64,000 nucleotides of DNA. Origin: Pedobacter xixiisoli. GTDB taxonomy: Bacteria; Bacteroidota; Bacteroidia; Sphingobacteriales; Sphingobacteriaceae. The stretch is from positions 1 to 64,000 of the forward strand of contig NZ_OCMT01000005.1 in assembly GCF_900215335.1 (NCBI RefSeq), read 5' to 3'. The position numbers and the translations under genes were made by a program. A model generated the notes under the pieces. The model was not told where the DNA came from and ran no database searches. It was given only the letters and a program-made list of their open reading frames with translations. Shown here one piece after another: positions 1-8,541 of this stretch. Positions within the stretch are counted from its first letter, which is position 1. Each line of letters starts with the position of its first letter.

Positions 1-48
1 CCGAGCCGATGGTACTGCGGTAACACGTGGGAGAGTAGGTCGGTGCCT
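1..48 (+). rRNA. 5S ribosomal RNA, 3' end (partial)
   Basis: The first ~48 bases match the conserved 3' half of bacterial 5S rRNA: GCCGATGGTACTGC, then CACGTGGGAGAGTAGGTCGG and a closing GCC. The gene begins outside the window. A strong terminator follows directly, so this is the tail of a ribosomal RNA operon reading into the window. The exact 3' end is uncertain by a few bases. Confidence 0.9.
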
Positions 49-56
49 AAACCTAC

Positions 57-90
57 AGCCCCCCTTCAGAAATGTCGGGGGGCTTTTTTT
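57..90 (+). terminator. Rho-independent terminator of the rRNA operon
   Basis: AGCCCCCC (57-64) pairs with GGGGGGCT (77-84) across a 12-base loop and is followed by a run of T to position 90. It lies 9 bases after the 5S end and closes the rRNA operon. Confidence 0.93.
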
Positions 91-338
91 GTGGATCCGA
101 AAATAACAGATTCGAATCCCTGCCAGATGTGGGATGTCCCTAACATCTTGTTAGCACTAGTTTTCCCTATTTCAAGAGCGGGTACATATAAAGCCTCTAG
201 AAAATTGAACCCTTAATATTATGTTTCTAACAAAGTCCTCGTTATATCACTTTAAAATTACTTTTTCAACGAGGATATATAATTAATATGTAGGGATATC
301 CTTACATTATTTCAACGTTTTAACGATAAAACAATATG

Positions 339-346
339 TATCTTTG
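339..346 (+). promoter_or_regulatory. Bacteroidetes -7 element (TATCTTTG) of the M16 protease gene
   Basis: TATCTTTG fits the Bacteroidetes -7 consensus TAnnTTTG. It ends only 8 bases before the ATG at 355, so transcription would start at or next to the start codon and the mRNA would be leaderless or nearly so. No clear -33 TTTG is seen at the expected distance. The rest of 91-338 holds nothing recognisable beyond a tRNA T-arm-like string near 108-125. Confidence 0.5.
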
Positions 347-354
347 CGCCTTCT

Positions 355-1584
355 ATGGAGTACAACGTACATACACTTAAAAATGGCATACGTATATTGC
401 ATGTACCGGTAGCTTCGGCAATCTCACATGCTTGTATACTAATTAATGCTGGTTCTCGTGATGAAGAAGATGCGCAAATGGGCTTAGCTCATTTTATAGA
501 GCATTTGATTTTCAAGCGTACTGAGAAAAGAAATACCTCACAAATTTTAAATAGATTGGAAAGTGTAGGTGCGGATTTAAACGCTTACACCACCAAGGAG
601 TATACTTGTGTTCACGCATCATTTCTACATCCCTATTTGGATAGGACTTTAGAGCTTTTTAATGATATCGTTTTTCACTCTACTTTTCCAGAGGAAGAAA
701 TGGAAAAGGAAAAAGGAGTAGTGCTTGATGAGATTGCCTCTTATTTGGACCAACCAGAAGAAGCAATAAATGATGACTTTGAAGATATTTTATTTAGAGG
801 TCATTCATTTGGTAGAAATATTTTAGGAACGCCAGATACAGTTTCTGATTTGTCTAAGAAAAATATTCAATCTTTCATTAAGAATAACTATAAAACAGAC
901 CAAATTGTAGTAGCAGTAGTTGGTAATTATTCGCTAAACAAGCTTGTTAAGATTGGAGAAAGACATTTTTCTGAAGTGCCCGAGAATACAGGTTTAATCA
1001 ATAGGATAGTTCCAATAGTTAATCCTTCTTTGCATGAGATTAGGGATAAACAAATAGCGCAAAGTCATTGTATGATGGGAACGCAGACTTATTCGCTACA
1101 TCATCCTCATAAAACAGGTCTGCTATTGCTAAATAATTTTTTTGGAGGCAATGGCATGAGTTCTATATTAAATCTACAATTGAGAGAGAAGTATGGAATT
1201 GCGTATACGATTGAATCTGCTTATAGTCCATTATCTGATACTGGAATATTTGCTATTTACTTTGGGACAGATAAAGAGAAGACAGAAAAGGCGACGAAGC
1301 TTATTCAGAAGGAGATGAATAAACTAAAGCAAAAGCCTTTAACAGAAGTACAATTACATAAGGCAAAAAATAAATTTATAGGGCAGATTGCTCTGGGAGA
1401 AGAAAATAGAATTGGGTTGATTATCGCTATGGCTAAAAGCTTGCTTGATTATAATCAGATTGACAGTTTAAATACTGTTTTTGATAAAATAAGACAGGTT
1501 TCAGTTTCGGAGATGTCCGAGATTATCAACGATGTTTTTGACGAAAGTAAATGGACTAGTTTGCTTTTTAATCCCGTAGATTGA
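355..1584 (+). CDS. M16 family zinc metallopeptidase (processing-peptidase-like)
   Basis: The 409-residue protein is a single-domain-pair M16 (pitrilysin / mitochondrial processing peptidase-like) peptidase. The inverted zinc motif HFIEH is at residues 46-50 (H46, E49 catalytic, H50). The third ligand fits Glu126 in a VVLDE segment, about 76 residues on, as in the family. The C-terminal half has the expected weak M16 second domain with a GGNGMSS segment. There is no signal peptide, so a cytoplasmic role is likely. The start at 355 sits 8 bases after a TATCTTTG promoter element. It follows the rRNA operon and precedes def on the same strand with a 117-base gap. The substrate cannot be told from sequence. 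Confidence 0.92.
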   Translation: MEYNVHTLKNGIRILHVPVASAISHACILINAGSRDEEDAQMGLAHFIEHLIFKRTEKRNTSQILNRLESVGADLNAYTTKEYTCVHASFLHPYLDRTLELFNDIVFHSTFPEEEMEKEKGVVLDEIASYLDQPEEAINDDFEDILFRGHSFGRNILGTPDTVSDLSKKNIQSFIKNNYKTDQIVVAVVGNYSLNKLVKIGERHFSEVPENTGLINRIVPIVNPSLHEIRDKQIAQSHCMMGTQTYSLHHPHKTGLLLLNNFFGGNGMSSILNLQLREKYGIAYTIESAYSPLSDTGIFAIYFGTDKEKTEKATKLIQKEMNKLKQKPLTEVQLHKAKNKFIGQIALGEENRIGLIIAMAKSLLDYNQIDSLNTVFDKIRQVSVSEMSEIINDVFDESKWTSLLFNPVD

Positions 1585-1628
1585 CATTCTCCTGAGCTTC
1601 GGTTATTTTACCTTAGCCCTTAAATTAG

Positions 1629-1636
1629 TACCTTTG
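1629..1636 (+). promoter_or_regulatory. Probable -7 element (TACCTTTG) upstream of def
   Basis: TACCTTTG matches TAnnTTTG and lies 66 bases before the def start codon. It would give def its own transcript with a leader of about 60 nt. No convincing -33 TTTG is visible, so this is a moderate call. Confidence 0.4.
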
Positions 1637-1701
1637 TAATATAAGATGAGATTTTAAAGTCTATCCTATCTCATCCATAGAATAAAATATAAGAACAAAC
1701 A

Positions 1702-2259
1702 ATGAAATTATCGATTGTAGCCTATGGCGATCCAGTTTTAAAGAAGGTTTGCGAACCCATAGACGAAAATTATACAAATTTGAATGAGCTAATAGAGAAT
1801 ATGTGGGAAACCATGTATAATGCTAGTGGCGTCGGTTTGGCTGCACCTCAGGTTGGTTTGCCCATCCGATTGTTTGTGGTTGATACGAGTGATAATGATG
1901 ATGAACCTCGATATAAAAAGGTGTTTATCAATGCGCAGATTTTGGAAGAGACTGGCGAACCTTGGGGATTTACTGAAGGTTGTTTAAGTATTCCAGAAAT
2001 TAGAGAAGAAGTGTTCAGAAAACCTAATATTTTGATTAGCTACTATGACGAAAACTGGCAAAAACATGAAGAGGAAGTTTCTGGTTTTGCAGCTCGTGTA
2101 ATCCAACATGAATATGATCATATCGAAGGGAAATTATTTACTGAGAAAATTAATTTGTTGCGTAAACAGTTAATTAAAGGTAAGCTGGATAAAATCTCTA
2201 AAGGAGAAATACGAGGAGATTATAAGATGAAGTACCCGAGACAGAATAAAAAAAGATAA
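1702..2259 (+). CDS. def: Peptide deformylase
   Basis: Removes the N-formyl group from nascent proteins in the cytoplasm. All three family motifs are present in a 185-residue protein. They are GVGLAAPQVG near residue 43, EGCLS with metal-ligand Cys94, and QHEYDH with His136, Glu137 and His140. Length is normal for a bacterial deformylase. The start codon is the first ATG after a TACCTTTG promoter element. The gene ends just before a bidirectional terminator and converges with the secreted GHL10 protein gene. Confidence 0.97.
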   Translation: MKLSIVAYGDPVLKKVCEPIDENYTNLNELIENMWETMYNASGVGLAAPQVGLPIRLFVVDTSDNDDEPRYKKVFINAQILEETGEPWGFTEGCLSIPEIREEVFRKPNILISYYDENWQKHEEEVSGFAARVIQHEYDHIEGKLFTEKINLLRKQLIKGKLDKISKGEIRGDYKMKYPRQNKKR

Positions 2260-2262
2260 ATG

Positions 2263-2289
2263 AAAGCCCCGAACTGATCGGGGCTTTTT
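2263..2289. terminator. Bidirectional terminator between def and the convergent GHL10 gene
   Basis: AAAGCCCCGA (2263-2272) pairs with TCGGGGCTTT (2278-2287), with T's following on the plus strand and A's preceding. It serves def and possibly the convergent minus-strand gene, whose stop is at 2293. Confidence 0.85.
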
Positions 2290-2292
2290 GCA

Positions 2293-4383
2293 TTATAGAA
2301 CAATTAGTTTTATATTTTTCTTAAACCTGTTGTCTGATAAATTTAGAATGTATTGCCCTTTAGGTAATTCATTTTTTATACCCAACTGGTATTGATTAGC
2401 GCCATTTTGTGTGTAGAACTCTTCTTCGTGAACTATTTGTCCATATAGATTAATCAACTTTGTTTTAATAGATTTTCCATTAAAATTCTCTAAACTAAAG
2501 TGGATATCTTTTTGCGTAGGATTTGGAAATGCTTTTGCGTTTACTACGACTAGTTCATTGAAATCTACCGAAGTAAACTTAGGCTTAGACATATCACCAT
2601 TTTTATCAACTTGTGTTAGGCGATAATAGTTGGTGCCATTGAAAGGATTGTTATCTATTGCTAAATAGCTTTTAATTGTTGTAGTATTTTCTAAATCAGA
2701 ACTATGTTTGTCTAAGTAATTGAAAATCCCATTGGATCCAGCTTTTTCAATTAGAAAATAGTCACTATTGATTTCGCTGGCAGTAGACCATTCAAGTCTT
2801 ACTCGGTTGTTGTCTTTCTTCGCTACGAAGTTGATCAATTTAACAGGCAACGTAACTGCATCTGGTACTACATTGCTAGCAACGCTTTCATTGCTAATTC
2901 TATCTAAAGATGTTATTGCATAGTAATAAGCTATTCCGCTGCCTGGCGTTACAGTATTATCAGTATAATTGACAGCCGTACTTGGCAAAATTGCAATCAA
3001 GTTGGAGGAATTATTATAATCTATGGTTGGAGAAGTAGAGCGATAAACGGCATACCTTACCACTTTTTGTAGTTCGTCTGTAGTTGCTGCCGGAGCAGTC
3101 CAAGTGAGTTGAGTTTTTCCAGCAGCTAAGTTTGATGTTAAATTGGTAGGTTCTACTGGGGCATTATTGTCTATCCAAAGCATTACAGGAGGTAATGATA
3201 AAGTGCTGTATTGGTTACTTAGCAGCATAGCTCCTACACCATTTCCTCCAGTAGGAACGATGAAATTTGCTCTAAAATGCCCAACCCCCTGAATGTTCGG
3301 TACATTTTGCCGTAGATGGTTAATCTGATTAGAAATTTCATTTGCAGAAAAAGCGGAAGGCGTGCCATCTGCGGTTCTGTAAGTAGCTAGCCCGATGTAC
3401 ATATGTCTCTGATAAGCATATGAGTTCCACCAATTACTTACTGTTACAAATGGAGCTGCAGTAGTGGTGAAAGCCCAATACACTTGTGGCATAAGATAAT
3501 CTATAGTGCCATCTTGCATCCATTTTTTTGTGTCAGCATGTTGAGTAACATAATGTTCTGCTCCAGTAGTTGCAGGCCCTTCCGGAAAATTTGAATTGTG
3601 TTTATTTCTATATATCCCGGAAGGTGATATGCCAAATTTTACCCAAGGCTTCAGTGCCTTTATAGAATTGCTGACTTGTTGTATTAGTAACGTCACATTA
3701 TCACGTCTCCAGTCACTTCTGTTTGTAAATCCTCTAGAATCTGAGGCAAATTGAGCATCATCTTGAGTTCCAATGCCGGCATAATAGAAATAGTCGTCAA
3801 AATGTATTCCATCTAAATCGTAATTTGTTACCAATTCTCTTACAATATTATCTATATGATTTCTTACATCACTTAATGCAGGGTTAAAGTATCTTAAAGT
3901 AGAAGAGCTATTGACTTCATTTAAAAGCCAATCTGGGTTCGTTACGGCTTTGTGGCTACTATGATAACTAGCTATATTGGCTGCCGCAGTAGCTGCTCTA
4001 TACGGATTTAACCAAGCATGGAATTCCATTCCCCTTGCATGACATTCATCTATAGCAAACTTTAAAGGGTCTTCACTGCCCCATTTTGTATTGACACCAT
4101 AAGTGCCCATGAAAGTATTGGACCAAGGCGCTAAAGTTGATGGGTACATTGCGTCTGCAATATTTCTTACTTGAAAATAGATGGCATTCATTCCTAAGCT
4201 TTTTTGCCTGTCTAGAATGGCTTTAAGTGCAGCCTTTTGATTTGCCAATGAATTACTGCTTGAAGGCCAATCTAAACCGAGATGGGTAGTGAGCCAAACG
4301 GCTCGTAATTCTCTTTTTGGATTTTGTGAAAATGCAGTAATTTGCAGTAAAAATATAGCTGCGAGGAGTAAAATTTTTTTCAT
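2293..4383 (-). CDS. Secreted GHL10-family (DUF187-like) hydrolase with FnIII and T9SS sorting domain
   Basis: The 696-residue protein begins with a Sec signal peptide (residues 1-19, ending AFSQ). Residues ~24-330 resemble the glycosyl hydrolase-like 10 (GHL10) TIM barrel: RELRAVWLTTH opening, MNAIYFQVR, FHAWLNPYR and LDGIHFDDYFY segments. A fibronectin type III-like domain follows at ~405-500. Residues ~619-696 are a type IX secretion C-terminal sorting domain (FPNPTQ, LYGQIV, LPKGQYIL). It is therefore probably exported by T9SS to the cell surface or medium. Substrate is unknown; GHL10 proteins are linked to glycan or cell-wall cleavage by homology. It is monocistronic and convergent with def. 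Confidence 0.85.
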   Translation of the reverse strand: MKKILLLAAIFLLQITAFSQNPKRELRAVWLTTHLGLDWPSSSNSLANQKAALKAILDRQKSLGMNAIYFQVRNIADAMYPSTLAPWSNTFMGTYGVNTKWGSEDPLKFAIDECHARGMEFHAWLNPYRAATAAANIASYHSSHKAVTNPDWLLNEVNSSSTLRYFNPALSDVRNHIDNIVRELVTNYDLDGIHFDDYFYYAGIGTQDDAQFASDSRGFTNRSDWRRDNVTLLIQQVSNSIKALKPWVKFGISPSGIYRNKHNSNFPEGPATTGAEHYVTQHADTKKWMQDGTIDYLMPQVYWAFTTTAAPFVTVSNWWNSYAYQRHMYIGLATYRTADGTPSAFSANEISNQINHLRQNVPNIQGVGHFRANFIVPTGGNGVGAMLLSNQYSTLSLPPVMLWIDNNAPVEPTNLTSNLAAGKTQLTWTAPAATTDELQKVVRYAVYRSTSPTIDYNNSSNLIAILPSTAVNYTDNTVTPGSGIAYYYAITSLDRISNESVASNVVPDAVTLPVKLINFVAKKDNNRVRLEWSTASEINSDYFLIEKAGSNGIFNYLDKHSSDLENTTTIKSYLAIDNNPFNGTNYYRLTQVDKNGDMSKPKFTSVDFNELVVVNAKAFPNPTQKDIHFSLENFNGKSIKTKLINLYGQIVHEEEFYTQNGANQYQLGIKNELPKGQYILNLSDNRFKKNIKLIVL

Positions 4384-4508
4384 ATGCGGTTTTGGTTAGG
4401 TTTTTTAAACAAGATAAGCAAAAAACCGCATATTTGCGCATGTCTATATAATAAAAAAGCTAGCTGCCTTTCGACACTATCTTCCGATAGTTGGTTTGGT
4501 ATGCTTAA

Positions 4509-5516
4509 TTATTTTCTTAAATAGATTTTTCCGTAAGTAGACTTTAGGATTATTTTTTCTCCGCCACCGTTTAGCTTTCCATTCACCACTGTACCTTTGC
4601 TAGACCCGAAGTATAAAGGAGCATTAGTTGTATAGGTATACGAATAATCACTAGTAACGGTATTTGTTTTATTTTTTAACTGGCTATTTTTTCCAGTAAG
4701 CGTGGTGGTAGAAGGAGCAGTAGCTGAAGCTTCTGTAGAAGTTGTGGTAAAACCCGTGCCTTTAACCTTTGCAGGCGAAGAACCATCTGTAGTGATTACT
4801 AATGCACTTTTGGTGTCCACAGCTGCAAGTAAAGAACTGATGTCTTTAGGTTGGTTATCATCAACTACTAATTTAAGATCCTTAGCTGCATACAACGTTT
4901 CATAAGTAGTATTTATGGACATGTCTGCTTTCGTGTTTTCTGGTACGGTAACATCAATAAAACCATATACAGAAACCAAAGAGATTGGACCTTTGAAAGA
5001 CGGCATTAGCTTCCCTTCTATATTGCCATAAAGTGTTTTAAGGCTAATGGGGCCGGTAACGTTTTTAAGAGAAACATTTTCGTATTGTGTAGACGCGTCT
5101 ACTTCGCTCTGAATATTACTTAACGTGATTACGGTGGAGTCTCCATTAGCAAAACCTGTTGTTTTAAAAGATAAGGCTACATTCTTAGGAAGTTTTACTT
5201 TCAAGGTAAGGTCTTTTTCTATTGAGGAAACTAAGGTTATGCTTTCTTTTTCTGTCACGCTAAGGCCGATTCCTGTATTATCGAAACCAACGTTACTTAG
5301 TGCGCTTAAACCCGCTGCTCTTGGATCGTTCTTATTTTCCTCCTTGCTGGTTGCAGAGAAAATAATATCCTTGCCATCGTAACCTTCTACACTTAAATTA
5401 GAAATGTTGGTTATGACTAGTTTTCCACCGCTCTTTGCTACTTTGAATTCTTTTTGGGCAAATGCTTGAACTGCTGTTAAAAGCAATGCTGAAGCTATAA
5501 ATGTTATCTTGTTCAT
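4509..5516 (-). CDS. Secreted DUF4097-like beta-repeat protein
   Basis: A 335-residue protein with an N-terminal signal peptide (residues 1-21, ending AFAQ). The body is rich in short beta-strand repeats with alternating LTLKVKLPKNVALS, ITLSNIQSEV, VSLKNVTGPI and SLKTLYGNI phrases. This pattern is typical of DUF4097/DUF2154-type putative adhesins in Bacteroidota. A Thr/Ser-rich linker lies at about residues 245-290. It is encoded 8 bases downstream of the HEAT-repeat membrane protein and the ECF sigma gene on the same strand. It is probably the last gene of that unit, as an envelope output or sensor. The specific function is unknown. Confidence 0.7.
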   Translation of the reverse strand: MNKITFIASALLLTAVQAFAQKEFKVAKSGGKLVITNISNLSVEGYDGKDIIFSATSKEENKNDPRAAGLSALSNVGFDNTGIGLSVTEKESITLVSSIEKDLTLKVKLPKNVALSFKTTGFANGDSTVITLSNIQSEVDASTQYENVSLKNVTGPISLKTLYGNIEGKLMPSFKGPISLVSVYGFIDVTVPENTKADMSINTTYETLYAAKDLKLVVDDNQPKDISSLLAAVDTKSALVITTDGSSPAKVKGTGFTTTSTEASATAPSTTTLTGKNSQLKNKTNTVTSDYSYTYTTNAPLYFGSSKGTVVNGKLNGGGEKIILKSTYGKIYLRK

Positions 5517-5524
5517 TTGTTTGT

Positions 5525-6295
5525 TTAATTATTGTTCGTTAATAAGGCATAATATACCTGCTCTTTAACAGCTTCTACAGTAAAAGGATTGTTGGCCATT
5601 GCAATCAATTTATTGGTAGTTTCTGGGTTGCTGTTATTACCCATTATCTTGATTAGTTCTAGTTGTACCACTGGGTCTTTTTCTTTGCTTAATCCAGCCA
5701 TTAACTGCTCTTGAATATATTTATCGTTTGAAAATTTCGATAGTACTTCTAACGCTGCCAATCTCACATTGTCATTTCCATCATTATCAAAGGCTCTACA
5801 TAATTCTGTTTTCAATTTATCGTTTAGCGATGTTAAGGTTCCAGCTTTGATAATCGCATCTAATCTACTGGCAACCGAAAGACTATCTGCTAAGCCATCA
5901 TATATTGCCTGATGTGGATTTACTGTCGGCTGATGAGCCGCAAACTGTTTAGTTGATTTAACTGCTGTATTTTCTATAATTGGAGCTTCTTCGTTCTTAG
6001 AAACTATAGGTTGTTCAATCGCATTTGGAATGTTGGTTGCAATCTGTGTATTAGGTTGCGCTAATTCTTTGGTCTCTTGAGAAACAAATAAGTAAGCACC
6101 TAATGCCAGAAACAACGAGCATGCAACCGCTAACCAAGTATAGGTAAGCCTACGTTTATTTTGCGCTTGAAGCTTAAGTTCTTCACGCTCTTTTAAATTA
6201 CCTAGAATGTTGCCTAGCATGTTTGGAGGCAAAGCTTCATTCTCAAAAGCATCTTTGTGCTCTTGGATGTATTGCTTAAAAAAATCACGTTCCAT
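5525..6295 (-). CDS. Single-pass membrane protein with periplasmic HEAT repeats; candidate anti-sigma factor
   Basis: The 256 residues show a cytoplasmic N-terminus of ~48 residues rich in Glu, Lys and Leu. One transmembrane helix follows (residues ~50-70, WLAVACSLFLALGAYLFV), then a linker. Alpha-helical HEAT-like repeats at ~130-256 carry LAALEVLSKF, VQLELIKIMG and VKEQVYYALL phrases. The ATG overlaps the last 11 bases of the upstream ECF sigma gene, which implies translational coupling. A short cytoplasmic helix plus one membrane span next to an ECF sigma is the layout of anti-sigma factors. No zinc-binding ZAS motif or FecR domain is seen, so the anti-sigma role is an inference. Confidence 0.7.
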   Translation of the reverse strand: MERDFFKQYIQEHKDAFENEALPPNMLGNILGNLKEREELKLQAQNKRRLTYTWLAVACSLFLALGAYLFVSQETKELAQPNTQIATNIPNAIEQPIVSKNEEAPIIENTAVKSTKQFAAHQPTVNPHQAIYDGLADSLSVASRLDAIIKAGTLTSLNDKLKTELCRAFDNDGNDNVRLAALEVLSKFSNDKYIQEQLMAGLSKEKDPVVQLELIKIMGNNSNPETTNKLIAMANNPFTVEAVKEQVYYALLTNNN

Positions 6296-6848
6296 AGTAT
6301 GCTTTATCTTTTAATGCTGTAAAAATTTTTTTCTTTGCTCGGTGGTACTGACTACGTACGGTAGTATGGTTGATTCCGAGCATTCTGCCTATTTCTTCTT
6401 GCCCAATATCCTCAAATAAGTGCAAGGAAACAATTGTTCTATAGCCATCGGGTAAATCTGCTATTGCTTTTTTAATGTCATCAACTTGGCACTGAAAAAG
6501 CAATTCTTCGCTAATATCGACCTCTTCATCTGCAACAGTTTCTAATTGGCTGTCATCTGCGAAAACCATTTTTTTCTTCCGAAGGGCAGATATAGCTTGA
6601 TTTAAAGCAATCCGTTTTACCCAACCTTCAAAATTGTTCTGGTTTTTTAAATTACCAATCTGTTCAAAAGCAGTGCAAAAAGCCTCTTGTACAATGTCTT
6701 CACTTTCGGCAGTATTGCCCATCACCCTAAAAACAGCATGATAAATACGCTTTGAATATTTGTTGTATAACATTGCATAGCCTTTTTCTTCGCCGGCTAC
6801 ACATTGTTTTACCAATTCTTGTTCGTTTATAGAGATACTCAGATGCAA
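6285..6848 (-). CDS. ECF-type RNA polymerase sigma factor
   Basis: The 187-residue protein has sigma-70 region 2 at ~15-85, including YNKYSKRIYHAVFR, SEDIVQEAF and the region 2.4-type FEGWVKRIALNQAI. Region 4 is at ~125-180, with LPDGYRTIVSLHLFEDIGQEEIG and LGINHTTVRSQYHRAKKKI. No N-terminal region 1 is present, as expected for ECF factors. The start chosen is a TTG at 6848. The only downstream ATG would delete part of region 2, so the non-ATG start is likely. It overlaps the HEAT-repeat protein gene by 11 bases. It probably directs RNA polymerase to an envelope-stress or surface regulon, with that protein as the candidate partner. Confidence 0.9.
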   Translation of the reverse strand: MHLSISINEQELVKQCVAGEEKGYAMLYNKYSKRIYHAVFRVMGNTAESEDIVQEAFCTAFEQIGNLKNQNNFEGWVKRIALNQAISALRKKKMVFADDSQLETVADEEVDISEELLFQCQVDDIKKAIADLPDGYRTIVSLHLFEDIGQEEIGRMLGINHTTVRSQYHRAKKKIFTALKDKAYYGT

Positions 6849-6990
6849 GGTTTAAAACTTAATTCTACTAATTTCTTAAAACTATATGAATTAAATAAAT
6901 CGTATAGTTTTTGTTGCTAACTATATGATAGTCGGCAAAGCTTTAGTTTTGTTGCATGAGAAATAAAAATATTTTGAAAATGTTAGAGAG

Positions 6991-7537
6991 TTATCTTTTT
7001 AGATAAGATAACTTTATTCGAGAATATCCAGTATTTGGGATGTTTTTATTGATAATCAATAAGTCTCTACGCTCAATATCGAGTTCTTTATCACCTTTTA
7101 AAACGTATTTTCTATTATGTCTTTCTTCGCTTAATGAATTGGCGTACTGGTATTTGAAATAGAAAGATAGAGAATCTCCAGAAATGGAATATCTAGTATA
7201 ATGGTATTTTTCGTAATTTCTGGTTATTAAATATCGAGCGTTGTTATTTCTTGGATTTGTATAATCTTCTACAATACCGCTACCTAAAGGCCCGAAGCTA
7301 AACTTTCCAAAATCTTCAGTTTCGTTAATGAAAAATCACTGTTCAATGTAAGATTTACATTAATTAAATTTCTGAACGAATCTAACGGATAGAAACATTG
7401 GTTTCCAAAAAAGATATTCTATTTAGCTCCCAAGTACCAGTCAATCTTTTTTCGATAGGTTCGTCTTTTTTACAAGCGTAAAAACTTAAAATTATAACTG
7501 AAAAACAAAAAATGGAGATAGAGAGCTTTTTAATCAT
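6991..7537 (-). pseudogene. Lipoprotein gene broken by two single-base frameshifts
   Basis: The ATG at 7537 opens a lipoprotein signal (MIKKLSISIFCF, lipobox SFYAC, then KKDEP). A lipocalin-like KRLTGTWELNRI stretch follows. The frame breaks in an A6 run at 7407-7412 and again in an A5 run at 7331-7335 (plus-strand view). Adding one base at each run restores one continuous frame of about 180 residues, ending at the stop at 6991. The last ~115 codons are open in the restored frame and read as ordinary protein. It lies 12 bases after the stop of the next upstream gene, so they likely formed an operon. Sequencing error in homopolymers is an alternative to true decay. Confidence 0.75.
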
Positions 7538-7549
7538 TTTTGAGATGCT

Positions 7550-8191
7550 TTATTGTTCAGAACTTCTGGCTTTATCGCCATTGAAGATTTCCTGCATCAA
7601 CCTGCCCCAAGCAAATGGGTTCAATAGCGGATTGGTTTGGCGCATATTGACGTTCATCATTCTATCGAAATTATAACGATAGTTGGCGTTGCTAATTTCT
7701 CCAGCATCCCTAGGTAGGGTTAGTTTCATGCCATTAATACTCTGACGAGAAAGGTTTTTCTTAGCAATAGCCATGTCGTCATCAGCTACTTTTAAAGAAA
7801 GGAAATCTTTGTTGAACTCCTCCACCGTTGCCCAAGGATTAACTCTTACGGTCTTCAAGTAAACAATTTCAGATTTGATTTGAACCATCGCCGTATACTT
7901 ATTGTCGGTAATATTAGTAGGAAGTACTAATGTTTTGCTGGTAAATCCAACAGCCGAAAACATCACCGTATCACCAGGATTAACTACAAAAGAGAAAAAA
8001 CCCTGATAATTGGCTGCATATTTCTGCAACTTATTACTAAGATTGGTAATGGTTACATAGGGCACAACGATATTGCTATCAGCATCGGTAACAATACCAG
8101 AAAACTGAACCAATTTGTTTTGCGGGCTTTTAACTTGAGCAAAAACCGAGCTAACAAAAAACAATAATATGATGGCTAACGAATATCTCAT
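7550..8191 (-). CDS. Secreted protein with carboxypeptidase-regulatory-like domain
   Basis: A 213-residue protein with a signal peptide (residues 1-18, ending VFAQ). A carboxypeptidase-D regulatory-like / TonB-plug-associated beta-sandwich follows at ~28-115, with FSGIVTDADSN, VPYVTITNLS, FSFVVNPGDTVMFSAVGF phrases. The C-terminal half (MKLTLPRDAGEI to the end) is unknown. Such small proteins are common in Bacteroidota envelopes and may aid outer-membrane receptor or surface assembly; no substrate can be named. It is followed within 12 bases by the broken lipoprotein gene. Confidence 0.7.
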   Translation of the reverse strand: MRYSLAIILLFFVSSVFAQVKSPQNKLVQFSGIVTDADSNIVVPYVTITNLSNKLQKYAANYQGFFSFVVNPGDTVMFSAVGFTSKTLVLPTNITDNKYTAMVQIKSEIVYLKTVRVNPWATVEEFNKDFLSLKVADDDMAIAKKNLSRQSINGMKLTLPRDAGEISNANYRYNFDRMMNVNMRQTNPLLNPFAWGRLMQEIFNGDKARSSEQ

Positions 8192-8260
8192 CTGTAATAC
8201 AATAATAGAACAAATGTATATGCTATGGAGTTTCTATTTGGTTAAAATGTGTTAAAAGTG

Positions 8261-8506
8261 TTACGCTTGCTCAGCTAAATCAACTGCTTCTACCGCTTTA
8301 ATTTCAGGTACTGCTTTTATGATTGCTTGCTCAATGCCCGCTTTCATAGTCATGAAACTCATTTTACATGAGCCACAGTTACCCAATAATTTCACTTTTA
8401 CAATGTTGTCTGCCGTAATTTCTTCAATAGCCACATTTCCCCCATCAGCTATCAAATAAGGTCTGATAGTTTCTAAAGCTTGCTCTACTCGTGCTGTTAA
8501 ATCCAT
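8261..8506 (-). CDS. NifU C-terminal-domain Fe-S scaffold/carrier protein
   Basis: The protein is 81 residues from the ATG at 8506. An in-frame start at 8548 is possible but would add a Tyr/Phe-rich stretch (MLNFYYFYILKYYN) atypical of the family and overlap mrp. It is a stand-alone NifU C-terminal (Nfu-type) domain, with YLIADGGNVAI and the cluster-ligating CGSC motif (Cys44, Cys47). Nfu proteins hold or transfer [4Fe-4S] clusters. It lies 35 bases downstream of mrp on the same strand, and the two are a natural Fe-S maturation pair. Confidence 0.9.
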   Translation of the reverse strand: MDLTARVEQALETIRPYLIADGGNVAIEEITADNIVKVKLLGNCGSCKMSFMTMKAGIEQAIIKAVPEIKAVEAVDLAEQA

Positions 8507-8541
8507 GTTGTAATATTTTAAAATATAAAAGTAGTAAAAAT

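Noticed and set aside
108..125. ATTCGAATCC string like a tRNA T-arm after the 5S terminator
   Set aside because: The flanking stem does not pair (ACAGA against CCCTG), and there is no room or sequence upstream for the rest of a tRNA.
4253..4441. 62-codon minus-strand frame at the start of the GHL10 gene
   Set aside because: It overlaps the signal peptide coding region in another frame; a shadow of the real gene.
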